Shown one piece after another: positions 32,338-39,105 of a stretch of DNA of 39,105 nucleotides (the stretch's first letter is position 1; each line of letters begins with the position of its first letter). The stretch covers positions 1 through 39,105 of the forward strand of contig JAISIH010000026.1 of assembly GCA_031262105.1 (NCBI GenBank), given 5' to 3'. The DNA comes from Ruminococcus sp. Its GTDB lineage: Bacteria > Bacillota > Clostridia > Oscillospirales > Ruminococcaceae. A program made the translations under genes and the position numbers. The notes under the pieces were generated by a model. That model was given only the letters and a program-made list of their open reading frames with translations. It had not been told where the DNA came from and made no database searches.

Positions 32338-33378
32338 TTAAAAATTGTCGTAATAATCGCTGTAGTCGTCGAGATATTCTTCAATCTGACCGTACTCTTC
32401 GGGGAAATTTTCCGAATAGTAATCCATGTTACCGAAAAAATCGACCATTGCAAATATGCCGATAAGGAACATAACGAGCGATATGAAGATAGCGAGGGCG
32501 TTAAGTATAATTCCGGCGGTTGATGCGCCTTTTGAAACCGGGTATTTTTTCGATTTATAGATTATACCGAAAATCAGACCGAGTATCGGCACTATTCCGA
32601 GCGGAATGGGGAGAAGCATAATGACTAACAGGAAAACCATCGAACATATCCCCATAACAAGCGAAGCAGTCGCGAGTCCGGTGGGGTATGATTGATAGGG
32701 TTCGCCGTATGCGAAGTTTTGGGGCGGAGAAACGTAACCTTGCTGCCCGGAATAATCCTGCGGAGTGCCGCTCCATGATTGCTGTCCGTAACCTTGACTC
32801 GGAGGAGCTTGGTAACCTTGCTGTTGCCCGCCGTAGCCTTGATTCGGCGGGGCTTGGTAGCCTTGCTGTTGCCCGTAACCCTGTTGCTGTCCGTAGCCTT
32901 GCTGTTGTCCGTAACCCTGCTGCTGACCGTAGCCTTGTTGCACGTAGCCCGTTTGAGATTCGGTGAAGTTAGATTTCGGCGGGGGAGTGTGGGCAACATC
33001 GGGAGGGACCGTATAAACTGTCGGCGGCGGAACAGCATAGTCTGTATCAATAACGGGAGAGACGGTCGGATCCGGGAAAGCCGAACTTGCAGAGGTCGGG
33101 TCGGGGAACGGTGAGTTCGTGTCAACAGGCTCTGTCAACAGCGGATTCGCATCGGGCTCTGTCAACAGCGGATTTGTATCGGACTCCGTCAACAGCGAAT
33201 TTGTATCGGGTTCTGTCAAAAGCGGATTTGTATCAACAGTCTCTGTCAAAAGCGGATTAACATCTTCCGCCTCTGTCGATGATGAAATGCTGTCTGATGT
33301 CTGAATGTCTGTATCGGTCGATTTTGCAATCTCTGCATCGGGGAAAATTATCGAGTCGGTTTGTTGCTCGTTGTCCAT
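32338..33378 (-). CDS. DUF4190 membrane protein with 9-residue repeats and a GYGQQQ low-complexity domain
   Basis: 346 residues in four parts. First, an acidic, Ser/Thr-rich head (1-35). Second, five tandem units of the type DTNPLLTEP (about 37-88). Third, a Pro-rich stretch and a Gln/Gly/Tyr-rich low-complexity region (about 140-235) with four exact GYGQQQ units and QGYQAPP repeats. Fourth, two membrane helices (about 240-265 and 280-310) of DUF4190 type, ending in an acidic Tyr-rich tail. The composition recalls prion-like, condensate-forming domains. No signal peptide; the long N-terminal region probably faces the cytoplasm. Function unknown. ATG at 33378 follows ggaggt; promoter at 33409-33437. 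Confidence 0.85.
   Translation of the reverse strand: MDNEQQTDSIIFPDAEIAKSTDTDIQTSDSISSSTEAEDVNPLLTETVDTNPLLTEPDTNSLLTESDTNPLLTEPDANPLLTEPVDTNSPFPDPTSASSAFPDPTVSPVIDTDYAVPPPTVYTVPPDVAHTPPPKSNFTESQTGYVQQGYGQQQGYGQQQGYGQQQGYGQQQGYQAPPNQGYGGQQQGYQAPPSQGYGQQSWSGTPQDYSGQQGYVSPPQNFAYGEPYQSYPTGLATASLVMGICSMVFLLVIMLLPIPLGIVPILGLIFGIIYKSKKYPVSKGASTAGIILNALAIFISLVMFLIGIFAMVDFFGNMDYYSENFPEEYGQIEEYLDDYSDYYDNF
32865..32946 (-). repeat. Tandem 18-base coding repeats (GYGQQQ)
   Basis: Imperfect 18-base units, about four in a row, encode GYGQQQ inside the DUF4190 gene; third-codon changes separate the copies. Length may vary by slippage. All are in frame. Confidence 0.75.
33113..33270 (-). repeat. Tandem 27-base coding repeats (DTNPLLTEP type)
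   Basis: About five 27-base units encode D-[TA]-N-[PS]-L-L-T-E-[PS], in places with an extra Val codon. The DNA units are near-identical, so recent duplication is likely. Confidence 0.75.
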
Positions 33379-33408
33379 TATTTACCTCCGTAAGTGCGTT
33401 ATATTTGT

Positions 33409-33437
33409 ATTATATCATAGTAATTATTATAAATCAA
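33409..33437 (-). promoter_or_regulatory. Promoter of the DUF4190 gene
   Basis: Minus strand: TTGATT (33437-33432), 17-base spacer, TATAAT (33414-33409). Divergent from, and of the same form as, the SGNH gene promoter. Confidence 0.7.
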
Positions 33438-33479
33438 GTTCTTTTATAAAATATATGTTGAAAAATTTTTCAAAAAGAC

Positions 33480-33508
33480 TTGATTTTTTATTTGTTTTGT
33501 TATATAAT
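33480..33508 (+). promoter_or_regulatory. Promoter of the SGNH-DUF4358 operon
   Basis: TTGATT at 33480-33485, 17-base spacer, TATAAT at 33503-33508. Leader about 55 bases to the TTG start. Confidence 0.7.
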
Positions 33509-33568
33509 TATACTGCATGGTTTTAATTTGCTGATAATTATCCTTATATTGCCTCGGGGGTTGCGCGT

Positions 33569-34549
33569 TTGCAAAAAAATGGAAATCAAAAAGGCTCTTC
33601 TGCAAATATTATAAATAAGCTTCTGTCAGTTTTTATAGGCATATGTATTGTTGTTTGTTTAATATTGTCAATTATAGCAATTGCTAAGAATATAACCGAA
33701 GAACCGCCCGCGGAGGAATACACCCCGCCGCCCGTTGTCGGCGATATGACAACGCCGGCTTCAATAACCGACCCGGCGGATCCTTTCACCGAAACAGTCT
33801 TGACAACTGCGGCAACTGCTCCGGCTGAGACATCGGCAGAAACAGCTGAAACAACCGCAACGACCGCTCAGACGGTAACATCAGACGAAACAGCCGAAAC
33901 AGCCGCACAGACTGAGACTTCAACTGTATCAGCCGCAATCGCCGCAACACCCGCCGCCGATGATTACGACAAAGAGTTTTTCTCAAATTGGCTTTTCGTC
34001 GGCGATTCAATCTTCACCGGGCTTTACGGTTATAACTATCTTAGTTCGTCGAACGTTTTCGCAAAGATCGGTCTTAACCCCGCAAGTGTCAGAACGACCG
34101 ACAACAACGGTACAACCGTTTACCAAAAGCTTGCAGTTTCAAAGCCCGATATAATCTGCATAATGCTCGGGACGAACGGTCTTGCTTACCTTTCCATTGA
34201 TAGTATGATTACAGATTATGGGAAATTTATCGACGAAATCAAAGAGCTTCTCCCCGATACGCGGATAATTATCCTGTCACTTACCCCGGTTACAAAGGTT
34301 CATTCGGACACAAAGCCGGAGACTTTGGAGCTTGTAACCTCCTATAACGAGGCACTCAAGACACTTGCGGAAGAAAAAGAAACAGATTATTTTGATATTT
34401 TTACCGACCTTTCGGATGATGAGGGCTATTCAAGACCCGAATATGCCGAGAATGACGGCTTGCACCTAAAAGGTGCAGCGTATAAGCGTGTGCTTTGGCT
34501 TCTTGAAGATTACGTTAAAAACGGCGAGGAAGAGAGCGGCAATGAATAA
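33569..34549 (+). CDS. Membrane-anchored SGNH/GDSL-type hydrolase
   Basis: Predicted surface esterase or acyl-transfer partner, 326 residues. A membrane helix (about 16-37) is followed by a Thr/Ala/Glu-rich linker (about 45-130), then the SGNH domain. It has the block I serine in LFVGDSIF (about 146), block III in MLGTNGLAYL (Asn about 203) and the C-terminal block V with D and H in NDGLHLKGAAYK (about 300). The catalytic residues are intact. Such genes occur with DUF4358 lipoprotein genes in Clostridia, as here (8-base overlap), possibly for cell-wall polymer modification; that role is inference. TTG 33569 follows cggggg; no better start is seen before the helix. Confidence 0.85.
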   Translation: MQKNGNQKGSSANIINKLLSVFIGICIVVCLILSIIAIAKNITEEPPAEEYTPPPVVGDMTTPASITDPADPFTETVLTTAATAPAETSAETAETTATTAQTVTSDETAETAAQTETSTVSAAIAATPAADDYDKEFFSNWLFVGDSIFTGLYGYNYLSSSNVFAKIGLNPASVRTTDNNGTTVYQKLAVSKPDIICIMLGTNGLAYLSIDSMITDYGKFIDEIKELLPDTRIIILSLTPVTKVHSDTKPETLELVTSYNEALKTLAEEKETDYFDIFTDLSDDEGYSRPEYAENDGLHLKGAAYKRVLWLLEDYVKNGEEESGNE

Positions 34550-35012
34550 ACAAAAAATTATCGGCGTGATTTTTGCCGCAATAATCAGCCTCACGGCTTG
34601 TCAGAATATTGACAAACCGGCGGCAGAGCCTGTTCCGGCGGACGTTACGGCGGCGGTTATGTCAGAGGTTGAATTAATGTCCCCGGCGGAAAAAGATCTC
34701 GAAACAATCGGCGCATACTACACCGATTTAGACACACTTTCTGTCGCGGATATGTCCGTTTATGTCTGCGGCTCGGGGGCTTATCCCGACGAAATCGCGG
34801 TTATAAAATTTAAGGACGCAGATGCCGCCGAAAGCGGATTTGAGGCGGTAAAAAGCCGCTACGACTCAATGGTAACAACCTTTATCGACTACACGCCCGA
34901 CGAGATGTATAAACTTGATTCGGCTGTGCTCGAAAAAAAGGGTAATTATGTTATATTTATAGCCTCCGCCGACAACGCGAAGGCTCAGACAATAGCAGAC
35001 GGGAAATTTTAG
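34542..35012 (+). CDS. DUF4358 lipoprotein
   Basis: 156 residues. A lipoprotein signal MNKQKIIGVIFAAIISLTAC puts Cys20 as the lipidated residue. The rest is a DUF4358 domain with YYTDLDTLSVADMSVYVCGSG and an AVIKFKDADAAESGFEAVKSR segment. Function of the domain is unknown. The true start is ATG 34542, with gaggaag/agag upstream; the frame is open farther up, to 34473, but that stretch has no signal sequence. It overlaps the SGNH gene by 8 bases, so the two are translated together. Confidence 0.85.
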   Translation: MNKQKIIGVIFAAIISLTACQNIDKPAAEPVPADVTAAVMSEVELMSPAEKDLETIGAYYTDLDTLSVADMSVYVCGSGAYPDEIAVIKFKDADAAESGFEAVKSRYDSMVTTFIDYTPDEMYKLDSAVLEKKGNYVIFIASADNAKAQTIADGKF

Positions 35013-35045
35013 GTAACGATTTTTCACAGATAGGAGTAATGGAAG

Positions 35046-35426
35046 ATGCAAAGTGAATTCATTTCCGCACTGTCAGGAGCAGGAGTTGACGTTAAATCCG
35101 CCCTTTCAAGGATGCTTAACAAAGAGGAAATGTATAAGAAGTTTTTGCGGAAATTCCGTGAGGACACTAACATTTACCAGCTCAAGGATATTGTCGAAAA
35201 CAATGACAAATTCTCATCGGAAGATTGCGAGAAAATCTTCCACTACGCACACACCATAAAAGGGGTTGCGGGGAATTTGGGGCTTACAGGAATTTACAAC
35301 GAGTCGTCTTACATAAGCGAAGCGACCCGTAACGGTTCTGCCGAAGCTTCTGACGTTAAAACTCATTTCGCTGCCCTTTTTGATGAATATAACAATTTGA
35401 ACGTTGTGCTTGACGGCGTGCTTTAG
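35046..35426 (+). CDS. Stand-alone histidine phosphotransfer (Hpt) protein
   Basis: 126 residues, all-helical. The phosphotransfer site AHTIKGVAGNLG is exact for Hpt domains, with His69 the phospho-accepting residue. The protein carries no kinase or receiver domain. It would shuttle phosphate between a sensor kinase and a response regulator encoded elsewhere; none is in the window. ATG 35046, with ataggag upstream, lies 33 bases after the DUF4358 gene and 37 before the HD gene, so it probably belongs to the SGNH operon. Confidence 0.85.
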   Translation: MQSEFISALSGAGVDVKSALSRMLNKEEMYKKFLRKFREDTNIYQLKDIVENNDKFSSEDCEKIFHYAHTIKGVAGNLGLTGIYNESSYISEATRNGSAEASDVKTHFAALFDEYNNLNVVLDGVL

Positions 35427-35463
35427 GATTATTTAAGTTTAACTTTTACGGAGGTTTATTTAG

Positions 35464-36045
35464 GTGACTAACAGAGAAGAATTCATAAAAATTTTCACAG
35501 ATAATATCACGCGTTCCGGCTCTGAGCAGATGCTTGATTATCTTACCTCCGACCAAAGTGATTTTTTCACAGCTCCCGCCTCGACAAGATACCACGGCGC
35601 ATACGAGGGCGGACTCTGCCGGCACAGCCTTAATGTTTACCACTGCCTTAAGGATTACCTTTTGCGCGAGCGGACAAAAAAGGTTTACGGCATGGATTAT
35701 TCCGAGGAATCAATTGCAATAACGGCACTGCTTCACGATGTTTGCAAGGTTAATTTTTACAAAGCCGAACGACGCAACCGCAAAAACGAATACGGTCAGT
35801 GGGAAGAATACGACTATTTCGCGATTGACGATAAGCTCCCGTACGGACACGGCGAAAAATCCGTTTATATAGTATCGGGGTTTATGCGCTTATCGAGGAT
35901 GGAATCCTTCGCGATACGTTATCACATGGGCTTTTCCGGTATTGAGGACAAAAACAGCATCGGTTCTGCTCTCGAGCAGTTCCCGCTTGCGCTTGCCCTC
36001 TCCGTTGCGGACATGGAAGCTTCGTATTTTCTTGAGGGAAAATAA
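35464..36045 (+). CDS. HD-domain phosphohydrolase
   Basis: 193 residues. Metal ligands of the HD family are visible: GLCRHSLNVYHC (His about 57), TALLHDVCKVNFY (His-Asp about 90) and LSVADMEASYF (Asp about 185), plus GHGEKSVYIVSGFM and RYHMGFSG His residues between. Probably hydrolyses a phosphate ester of a nucleotide or small molecule; the substrate is unknown. GTG 35464 is supported by cggaggt 7 bases before it. Downstream lies a hairpin at 36085-36115 that may end transcription or gate spoIIR. Confidence 0.82.
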   Translation: MTNREEFIKIFTDNITRSGSEQMLDYLTSDQSDFFTAPASTRYHGAYEGGLCRHSLNVYHCLKDYLLRERTKKVYGMDYSEESIAITALLHDVCKVNFYKAERRNRKNEYGQWEEYDYFAIDDKLPYGHGEKSVYIVSGFMRLSRMESFAIRYHMGFSGIEDKNSIGSALEQFPLALALSVADMEASYFLEGK

Positions 36046-36084
36046 TTTACATATTTTCAGTGTATAATTTAATAAAATTTGGTT

Positions 36085-36115
36085 AATCCTTTCAGTACAC
36101 GTTATTGAAAGGATT
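36085..36115 (+). promoter_or_regulatory. Hairpin that covers the spoIIR ribosome binding site
   Basis: Perfect 10-base stem: aatcctttca (36085-36094) with tgaaaggatt (36106-36115), 11-base loop. The right arm contains the spoIIR ribosome site aaagga, 8 bases from the ATG at 36122. In the mRNA the site would be paired, reducing translation. With the following T's it could also act as a weak terminator. Confidence 0.55.
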
Positions 36116-36121
36116 TTTAAT

Positions 36122-36739
36122 ATGAAAACAAAAAGTTTTATATTAATTGAAGCGGCGGCGGTTATCGGGATAATTTTAACCATCTTAATCACCGTGATAA
36201 CCTCCTTCGCGGACGATTATAAAAGCATTACCGACAATGTTTTAAGGCTTCATATCTTGGCAAATTCAGACTCCGACAGCGATCAGGAGCTAAAACTCAA
36301 GGTTCGTGACGAGATACTTAAAGAAACGTCTTCTATCTTTGAAGCAAGCGCGGATATAAACGCCGCGAAAGCCGCCGCCGCCGCCGCTCTGCCTGAAATC
36401 GAGCGTATTGCGAAAGAAACGGTTATCGCGAACGGTTATGACTATCCTGTCTATGCAGAGCTTACGAAAATGCAGTTCGACACAAGAGTTTACGGCGATA
36501 TAACGATGCCGGCGGGGGAATATGACGCAATCCGCATCACAATCGGCGAGGCGGAAGGGAAAAATTGGTGGTGTGTAATGTTCCCGCCGCTCTGTATTCC
36601 GGCGGTTATCGCAGACGAACCGATTGAGGTTTTTAACGGCGTGCTTGACGAATCGGAGGAGGATATCTTGACAAATCCCCAAAAATACGAAGCCCGCTTC
36701 TTCATTCTCGATCTTATCAACGACATAAAGAGCGAATAA
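36122..36739 (+). CDS. spoIIR: Stage II sporulation protein R
   Basis: Signal protein made in the forespore and secreted to the intermembrane space, where it activates SpoIIGA to process pro-SigE in the mother cell. N-terminal membrane/signal helix (about 6-28), then the family core: NVLRLHILANSDSDSDQELKLKVRDEIL (about 39-65), a helix rich in Ala (about 78-95), YGDITMPAGEYDAIRITIGEAEGKNWWCVMFPPLCIP (about 123-160). 205 residues is normal. ATG 36122; ribosome site aaagga lies in a hairpin. SigF control is expected, but no convincing SigF promoter could be fixed upstream. A terminator follows at 36757. Confidence 0.95.
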   Translation: MKTKSFILIEAAAVIGIILTILITVITSFADDYKSITDNVLRLHILANSDSDSDQELKLKVRDEILKETSSIFEASADINAAKAAAAAALPEIERIAKETVIANGYDYPVYAELTKMQFDTRVYGDITMPAGEYDAIRITIGEAEGKNWWCVMFPPLCIPAVIADEPIEVFNGVLDESEEDILTNPQKYEARFFILDLINDIKSE

Positions 36740-36756
36740 AACTTATCACTCGCGTG

Positions 36757-36793
36757 AAAATTGCCGCATGAAAACCGGGGCGGCAATTTTTTT
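36757..36793 (+). terminator. Intrinsic terminator after spoIIR
   Basis: Perfect 11-base stem aaaattgccgc/gcggcaatttt (36757-36767 with 36780-36790) and a T run to 36793. Confidence 0.88.
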
Positions 36794-36815
36794 CGGCGTT
36801 TTTTGATTAAAACTC

Positions 36816-36844
36816 TTGACATTAGCGTTTTGTTATGTTAAAAT
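36816..36844 (+). promoter_or_regulatory. Promoter of metK
   Basis: TTGACA at 36816-36821, 17-base spacer, TAAAAT at 36839-36844. The leader of about 25 bases is too short for a SAM riboswitch. Confidence 0.85.
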
Positions 36845-36875
36845 TAAACTATACATAATAAAAGGGGATTATAAA

Positions 36876-38057
36876 ATGTCTAAAATGCTTTCCACATCTG
36901 AATCTGTTACCGAAGGTCATCCCGATAAGATATGCGACCAAATTTCAGATGCCGTTCTTGACGAGATTTTAAAGAACGACCCGAACGGGCGTGTTGCCTG
37001 CGAAACCTGTGTAACTACCGGCATGGTGCTTTGCATGGGCGAAATTACGACGAAATGTTTTTGTGATATAACAAAAATCGTACGTCAGGTTGTCGTTGAC
37101 ATAGGCTATGACAGGGCGAAATTCGGCTTCGACGGTCACACCTGCGCCGTTATACAGTCGATTGACGAGCAATCCGCCGATATTGCCATGGGCGTTGATG
37201 AAGCACTTGAAGTGAAGATCGGCGAGGATGACAGCAAATTCGAGACCGGGGCGGGCGATCAAGGCATGATGTTCGGTTATGCCTGTGACGAGACGCCGGA
37301 ACTTATGCCGTTGCCGATTTCTCTTGCGCATAAGCTTGCGAAAAAGCTGTCCGAAGTCCGCAAGAACGGCACTCTGCCCTATCTTCGTCCGGACGGAAAA
37401 ACACAGGTTACAGTTGAATATGAAGACGGAAAACCCGTCAGAATTGATACAATTGTTATTTCGAGCCAACACGCCGCAGAAGTTTCCCTCGATAAAATCC
37501 GTACCGACCTTATCGAAAAGGTAATTAATGTCGTTGCTCCGAAAGAGATGATGATTGAAACGAAGATTTTCGTTAACCCGACCGGGCGTTTCGTAATCGG
37601 CGGACCTCAGGGCGACAGCGGGCTTACCGGGCGGAAAATTATCGTAGATACATACGGCGGATATGCACGCCACGGCGGCGGAGCATTTTCGGGGAAAGAC
37701 CCGACGAAGGTTGACAGAAGCGCGGCTTATGCGTCAAGATATGTTGCGAAAAATATCGTTGCGGCGGGCGTAGCGAGCAAATGCGAAGTGCAGATTGCTT
37801 ATGCTATCGGCGTTGCACACCCGGTTTCGGTTATGGTTGACACCTTCGGGACAGGGAAATATCCCGACGAGAAGATTGCAGAAGCGGTTACAAAGGTTTT
37901 CGACCTTCGCCCCGACGCAATTATTGAGGCGCTTGCTCTCCGCAAACCCCAGTACCGCCAGCTTGCGGCTTATGGGCATATGGGACGTGAAGACCTCGGC
38001 GTTGCTTGGGAAAAAACCGACCGTACCGAGCTTTTAAAAACTGCTTTGACGGCTTAA
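36876..38057 (+). CDS. metK: S-adenosylmethionine synthetase
   Basis: Makes SAM from methionine and ATP, the methyl donor for RsmA, PrmA and the restriction-modification enzyme in this window. Signatures: [22 protein letters not shown] at 7-28 (written in two pieces by function: GHPDK binds ATP), the signature [12 protein letters not shown] at about 129, and [19 protein letters not shown] at about 268. Length 393 is normal. The start is ATG 36876 with aaagggg before it; the longer open frame begins at a TTG inside the -35 box and cannot be coding. Two small genes downstream may be co-transcribed. Confidence 0.97.
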   Translation: MSKMLSTSESVTEGHPDKICDQISDAVLDEILKNDPNGRVACETCVTTGMVLCMGEITTKCFCDITKIVRQVVVDIGYDRAKFGFDGHTCAVIQSIDEQSADIAMGVDEALEVKIGEDDSKFETGAGDQGMMFGYACDETPELMPLPISLAHKLAKKLSEVRKNGTLPYLRPDGKTQVTVEYEDGKPVRIDTIVISSQHAAEVSLDKIRTDLIEKVINVVAPKEMMIETKIFVNPTGRFVIGGPQGDSGLTGRKIIVDTYGGYARHGGGAFSGKDPTKVDRSAAYASRYVAKNIVAAGVASKCEVQIAYAIGVAHPVSVMVDTFGTGKYPDEKIAEAVTKVFDLRPDAIIEALALRKPQYRQLAAYGHMGREDLGVAWEKTDRTELLKTALTA

Positions 38058-38104
38058 TTTACGAAAATTCTAAACATTTTAAATCGGACGAGGAATCTTA
38101 TCTG

Positions 38105-38413
38105 ATGGATTATAACATTCTTTATGAAGCGCAGGATGCGATTGATTTTTTCATTCTGTCAACAGAACAAAACTGTTATATTTACAAAAATCTCACAATA
38201 GTTCACAACGTAAACCTTGCGCGAAGATTCGGTAATGTAACTGCCGCACATCGCTATGCCAGAGGTATCGGCATCAGCGAATACCGGCTTATCGGCGTGA
38301 AAAATTATGCCGAAGATGAAAGACGTATCCAGAAACTCTTCTTTATAAAGCCGCGTGCGAAAAAAGCGCGGGATAAAAAAAGTGAAGAGACAAATGCGGC
38401 AGGCGTAACATAA
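38105..38413 (+). CDS. Small protein of unknown function downstream of metK
   Basis: 102 residues, not recognised. N-terminal MDYNILYEAQDAIDFFILST, then a basic central part and a Lys/Arg-rich tail (KPRAKKARDKK), predicted soluble, no signal or helix for the membrane. ATG 38105 is supported by gaggaa 9 bases upstream; the longer open frame from 38006 lies inside the metK end. 47 bases after metK without a terminator, so probably in its transcript. A hairpin follows at 38453. Confidence 0.65.
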   Translation: MDYNILYEAQDAIDFFILSTEQNCYIYKNLTIVHNVNLARRFGNVTAAHRYARGIGISEYRLIGVKNYAEDERRIQKLFFIKPRAKKARDKKSEETNAAGVT

Positions 38414-38452
38414 AGCATACGTAATTCATAATATATATTGATTTCAATGCGG

Positions 38453-38488
38453 AAACCTCCATCAGCATGGTACGCTGAAGGAGGTTTT
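38453..38488 (+). terminator. Terminator after the metK transcript
   Basis: Stem aaacctcc-(a)-tcagc with gctga-(a)-ggaggttt, 7-base loop, and TTTT-G-T. T run is short, so strength is uncertain. Confidence 0.65.
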
Positions 38489-38675
38489 GTGCGTCTTAAA
38501 AAACTTTAGGAAAATATTGCACAAACATTTAGCTGTTTTTACCTCTGTTTTTTCACTATATTACAAAATATTTTAGTTAATATTTTATAAAATAAATGTT
38601 AATATATATATATTATAATAAAACGGTACGTTTATTTCTATTCCTATTTAAAAAGATGCAGAACGGAGTTTTTAT

Positions 38676-38945
38676 ATGAGGGCGGTAATTACCGTAATCG
38701 GCAAGGATAATGTCGGGATTTTAGCGAAGGTAAGCGGCGTTTGCGCAAACCTTAACGCAAATGTAACCGACGTTACACAGAGCGTGCTTGACGATATGTT
38801 CGCGATGATAATGCTTGCGGATATAACAAATATGAATGCGGATTTTTCTGTGCTTGCGGACACAATGACCGAACTCGGGAAAAAGCTCGGGCTCGCAATC
38901 CACACCATGCATGAGGACATCTTCACCGCTATGCACGGAATATAA
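38676..38945 (+). CDS. ACT-domain protein (UPF0237 type)
   Basis: 89 residues, a single ACT fold: MRAVITVIGKDNVGILAKVSG at the N-terminus, strand NVTDVTQSVLDDMFAMIMLAD in the middle (about 29-49), and C-terminal IHTMHEDIFTAMHGI. The family binds small ligands, often amino acids, and regulates other proteins; the target here is unknown. ATG 38676 follows cggag. Upstream is an A+T-rich stretch with TATAAT at 38614-38619 but no clear -35. Right after it come six hairpins. It is usually found next to a DUF711/PFL-like gene, which would lie beyond the window; not seen here. Confidence 0.9.
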   Translation: MRAVITVIGKDNVGILAKVSGVCANLNANVTDVTQSVLDDMFAMIMLADITNMNADFSVLADTMTELGKKLGLAIHTMHEDIFTAMHGI

Positions 38946-38956
38946 TACTATTCCCT

Positions 38957-39105
38957 GATAAAAATGCTTGCATTTTTATCACCGGCGCTTTGCGCCGGTT
39001 GCTCGCCAAAGGCGAGCGGAAATAATACTGACGGCATCCCAAGGCGGCTTTGCCGCTTTACCCGAAGCTTTGCTTCGGGTAGATAAAAAACATTTTCAAT
39101 GTTTT
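38957..39105. repeat. Cluster of six hairpins, mostly with TTT/AAA loops
   Basis: Hairpin arms: 38957-38966/38971-38980 (10 bp); 38981-38988/38992-38999 (8 bp, loop TTT); 39001-39007/39011-39017 (7 bp, loop AAA); 39044-39048/39052-39056 (5 bp, loop TTT); 39059-39068/39072-39081 (10 bp, loop TTT); 39087-39093/39099-39105 (7 bp). The fourth shares its 13-base core with 1841-1855. They are side by side and almost without spacers, after the ACT gene. This is not coding and not a CRISPR. It may continue past the window. Confidence 0.8.

Noticed and set aside
32865-33270. Repeat arrays that could be taken for a CRISPR
   Set aside because: Units are tandem, lack spacers, keep frame and encode the protein repeats of the DUF4190 gene.
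36061-36090. SigF-type promoter for spoIIR (GTATA ... GGTTAATCC)
   Set aside because: The spacing and -10 do not fit the SigF consensus well enough to annotate.
36816-36875. N-terminal extension of metK from TTG 36816
   Set aside because: The TTG is part of the -35 box, and the family N-terminus ([17 protein letters not shown]) begins at ATG 36876 behind a good ribosome site.
38957-39105. Hairpin cluster as an integron attC array or CRISPR
   Set aside because: Arms have different sequences, no constant repeat with unique spacers, and no integrase or cassette gene is seen.

Overview
The window reads as chromosomal DNA of an anaerobic, endospore-forming Gram-positive bacterium of the class Clostridia, most likely an Oscillospiraceae/Ruminococcaceae-type gut or rumen organism. 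The grounds are: dipicolinate synthase genes dpaA-dpaB and spoIIR (sporulation); TTGACA-N17-TATAAT-type promoters with strong Shine-Dalgarno sites and frequent GTG/TTG starts; clostridial families such as TSCPD, DUF4358 and DUF4190; and a GH10 xylanase-like enzyme. Genus and species cannot be told from the sequence alone. No rRNA, tRNA, CRISPR array, transposase or phage gene was recognised.

Region by region. (1) 1-4.7 kb looks accessory: an A+T-rich metallophosphoesterase cut by the window edge, a 407-base gap with a C-rich/G-poor tract, two terminator hairpins and a small palindrome, then a single-chain MmeI-like restriction-modification enzyme whose specificity region is compositionally foreign. 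(2) 4.7-10.2 kb: a GH10 enzyme without signal peptide, then, from a consensus promoter, an amino-acid-type ABC transporter made of one giant receptor-permease fusion with permuted binding lobes, plus an ATPase with an extra GHKL-like tail. (3) 10.3-12.25 kb: a methyl-accepting chemotaxis-type receptor on the minus strand, divergent from (4) 12.5-19.3 kb: a plus-strand operon of a CdaR/PucR-type regulator, ftsE, ftsX, an M23 peptidase, an S41 protease homologue, a small membrane protein and a CPBP homologue. The last two enzyme homologues appear to have lost their catalytic residues. (5) 19.4-21.6 kb minus: GH25 lysozyme and a PHP-family histidinol-phosphatase. (6) 21.7-23.2 kb plus: dpaA-dpaB. 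(7) 23.2-29.1 kb minus: thiN, a GH4-like protein lacking key residues, a small membrane protein, a D,D-carboxypeptidase, and a gpx-TSCPD-ohrR-rsmA-rimI operon that looks peroxide-controlled. (8) 29.3-32.3 kb plus: prmA and a gyrB/parE-type subunit without its A partner. (9) 32.3-33.4 kb minus: a membrane protein with a GYGQQQ low-complexity tail. (10) 33.5-39.1 kb plus: SGNH hydrolase, DUF4358 lipoprotein, Hpt protein, HD hydrolase, spoIIR, metK, a small unknown gene and an ACT-domain gene, followed by a run of six hairpins at the window edge.

Most promising for novelty: the FtsEX operon with an intact M23 hydrolase next to two predicted pseudo-proteases (S41 Ser to Gly; CPBP without metal ligands); the permuted multi-lobe receptor-permease with its GHKL-tailed ATPase; and the TTT-loop palindrome family clustered at 38957-39105 with another copy at 1841-1855. 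All functional statements come from reading motifs by eye; no database search or structure prediction was possible.
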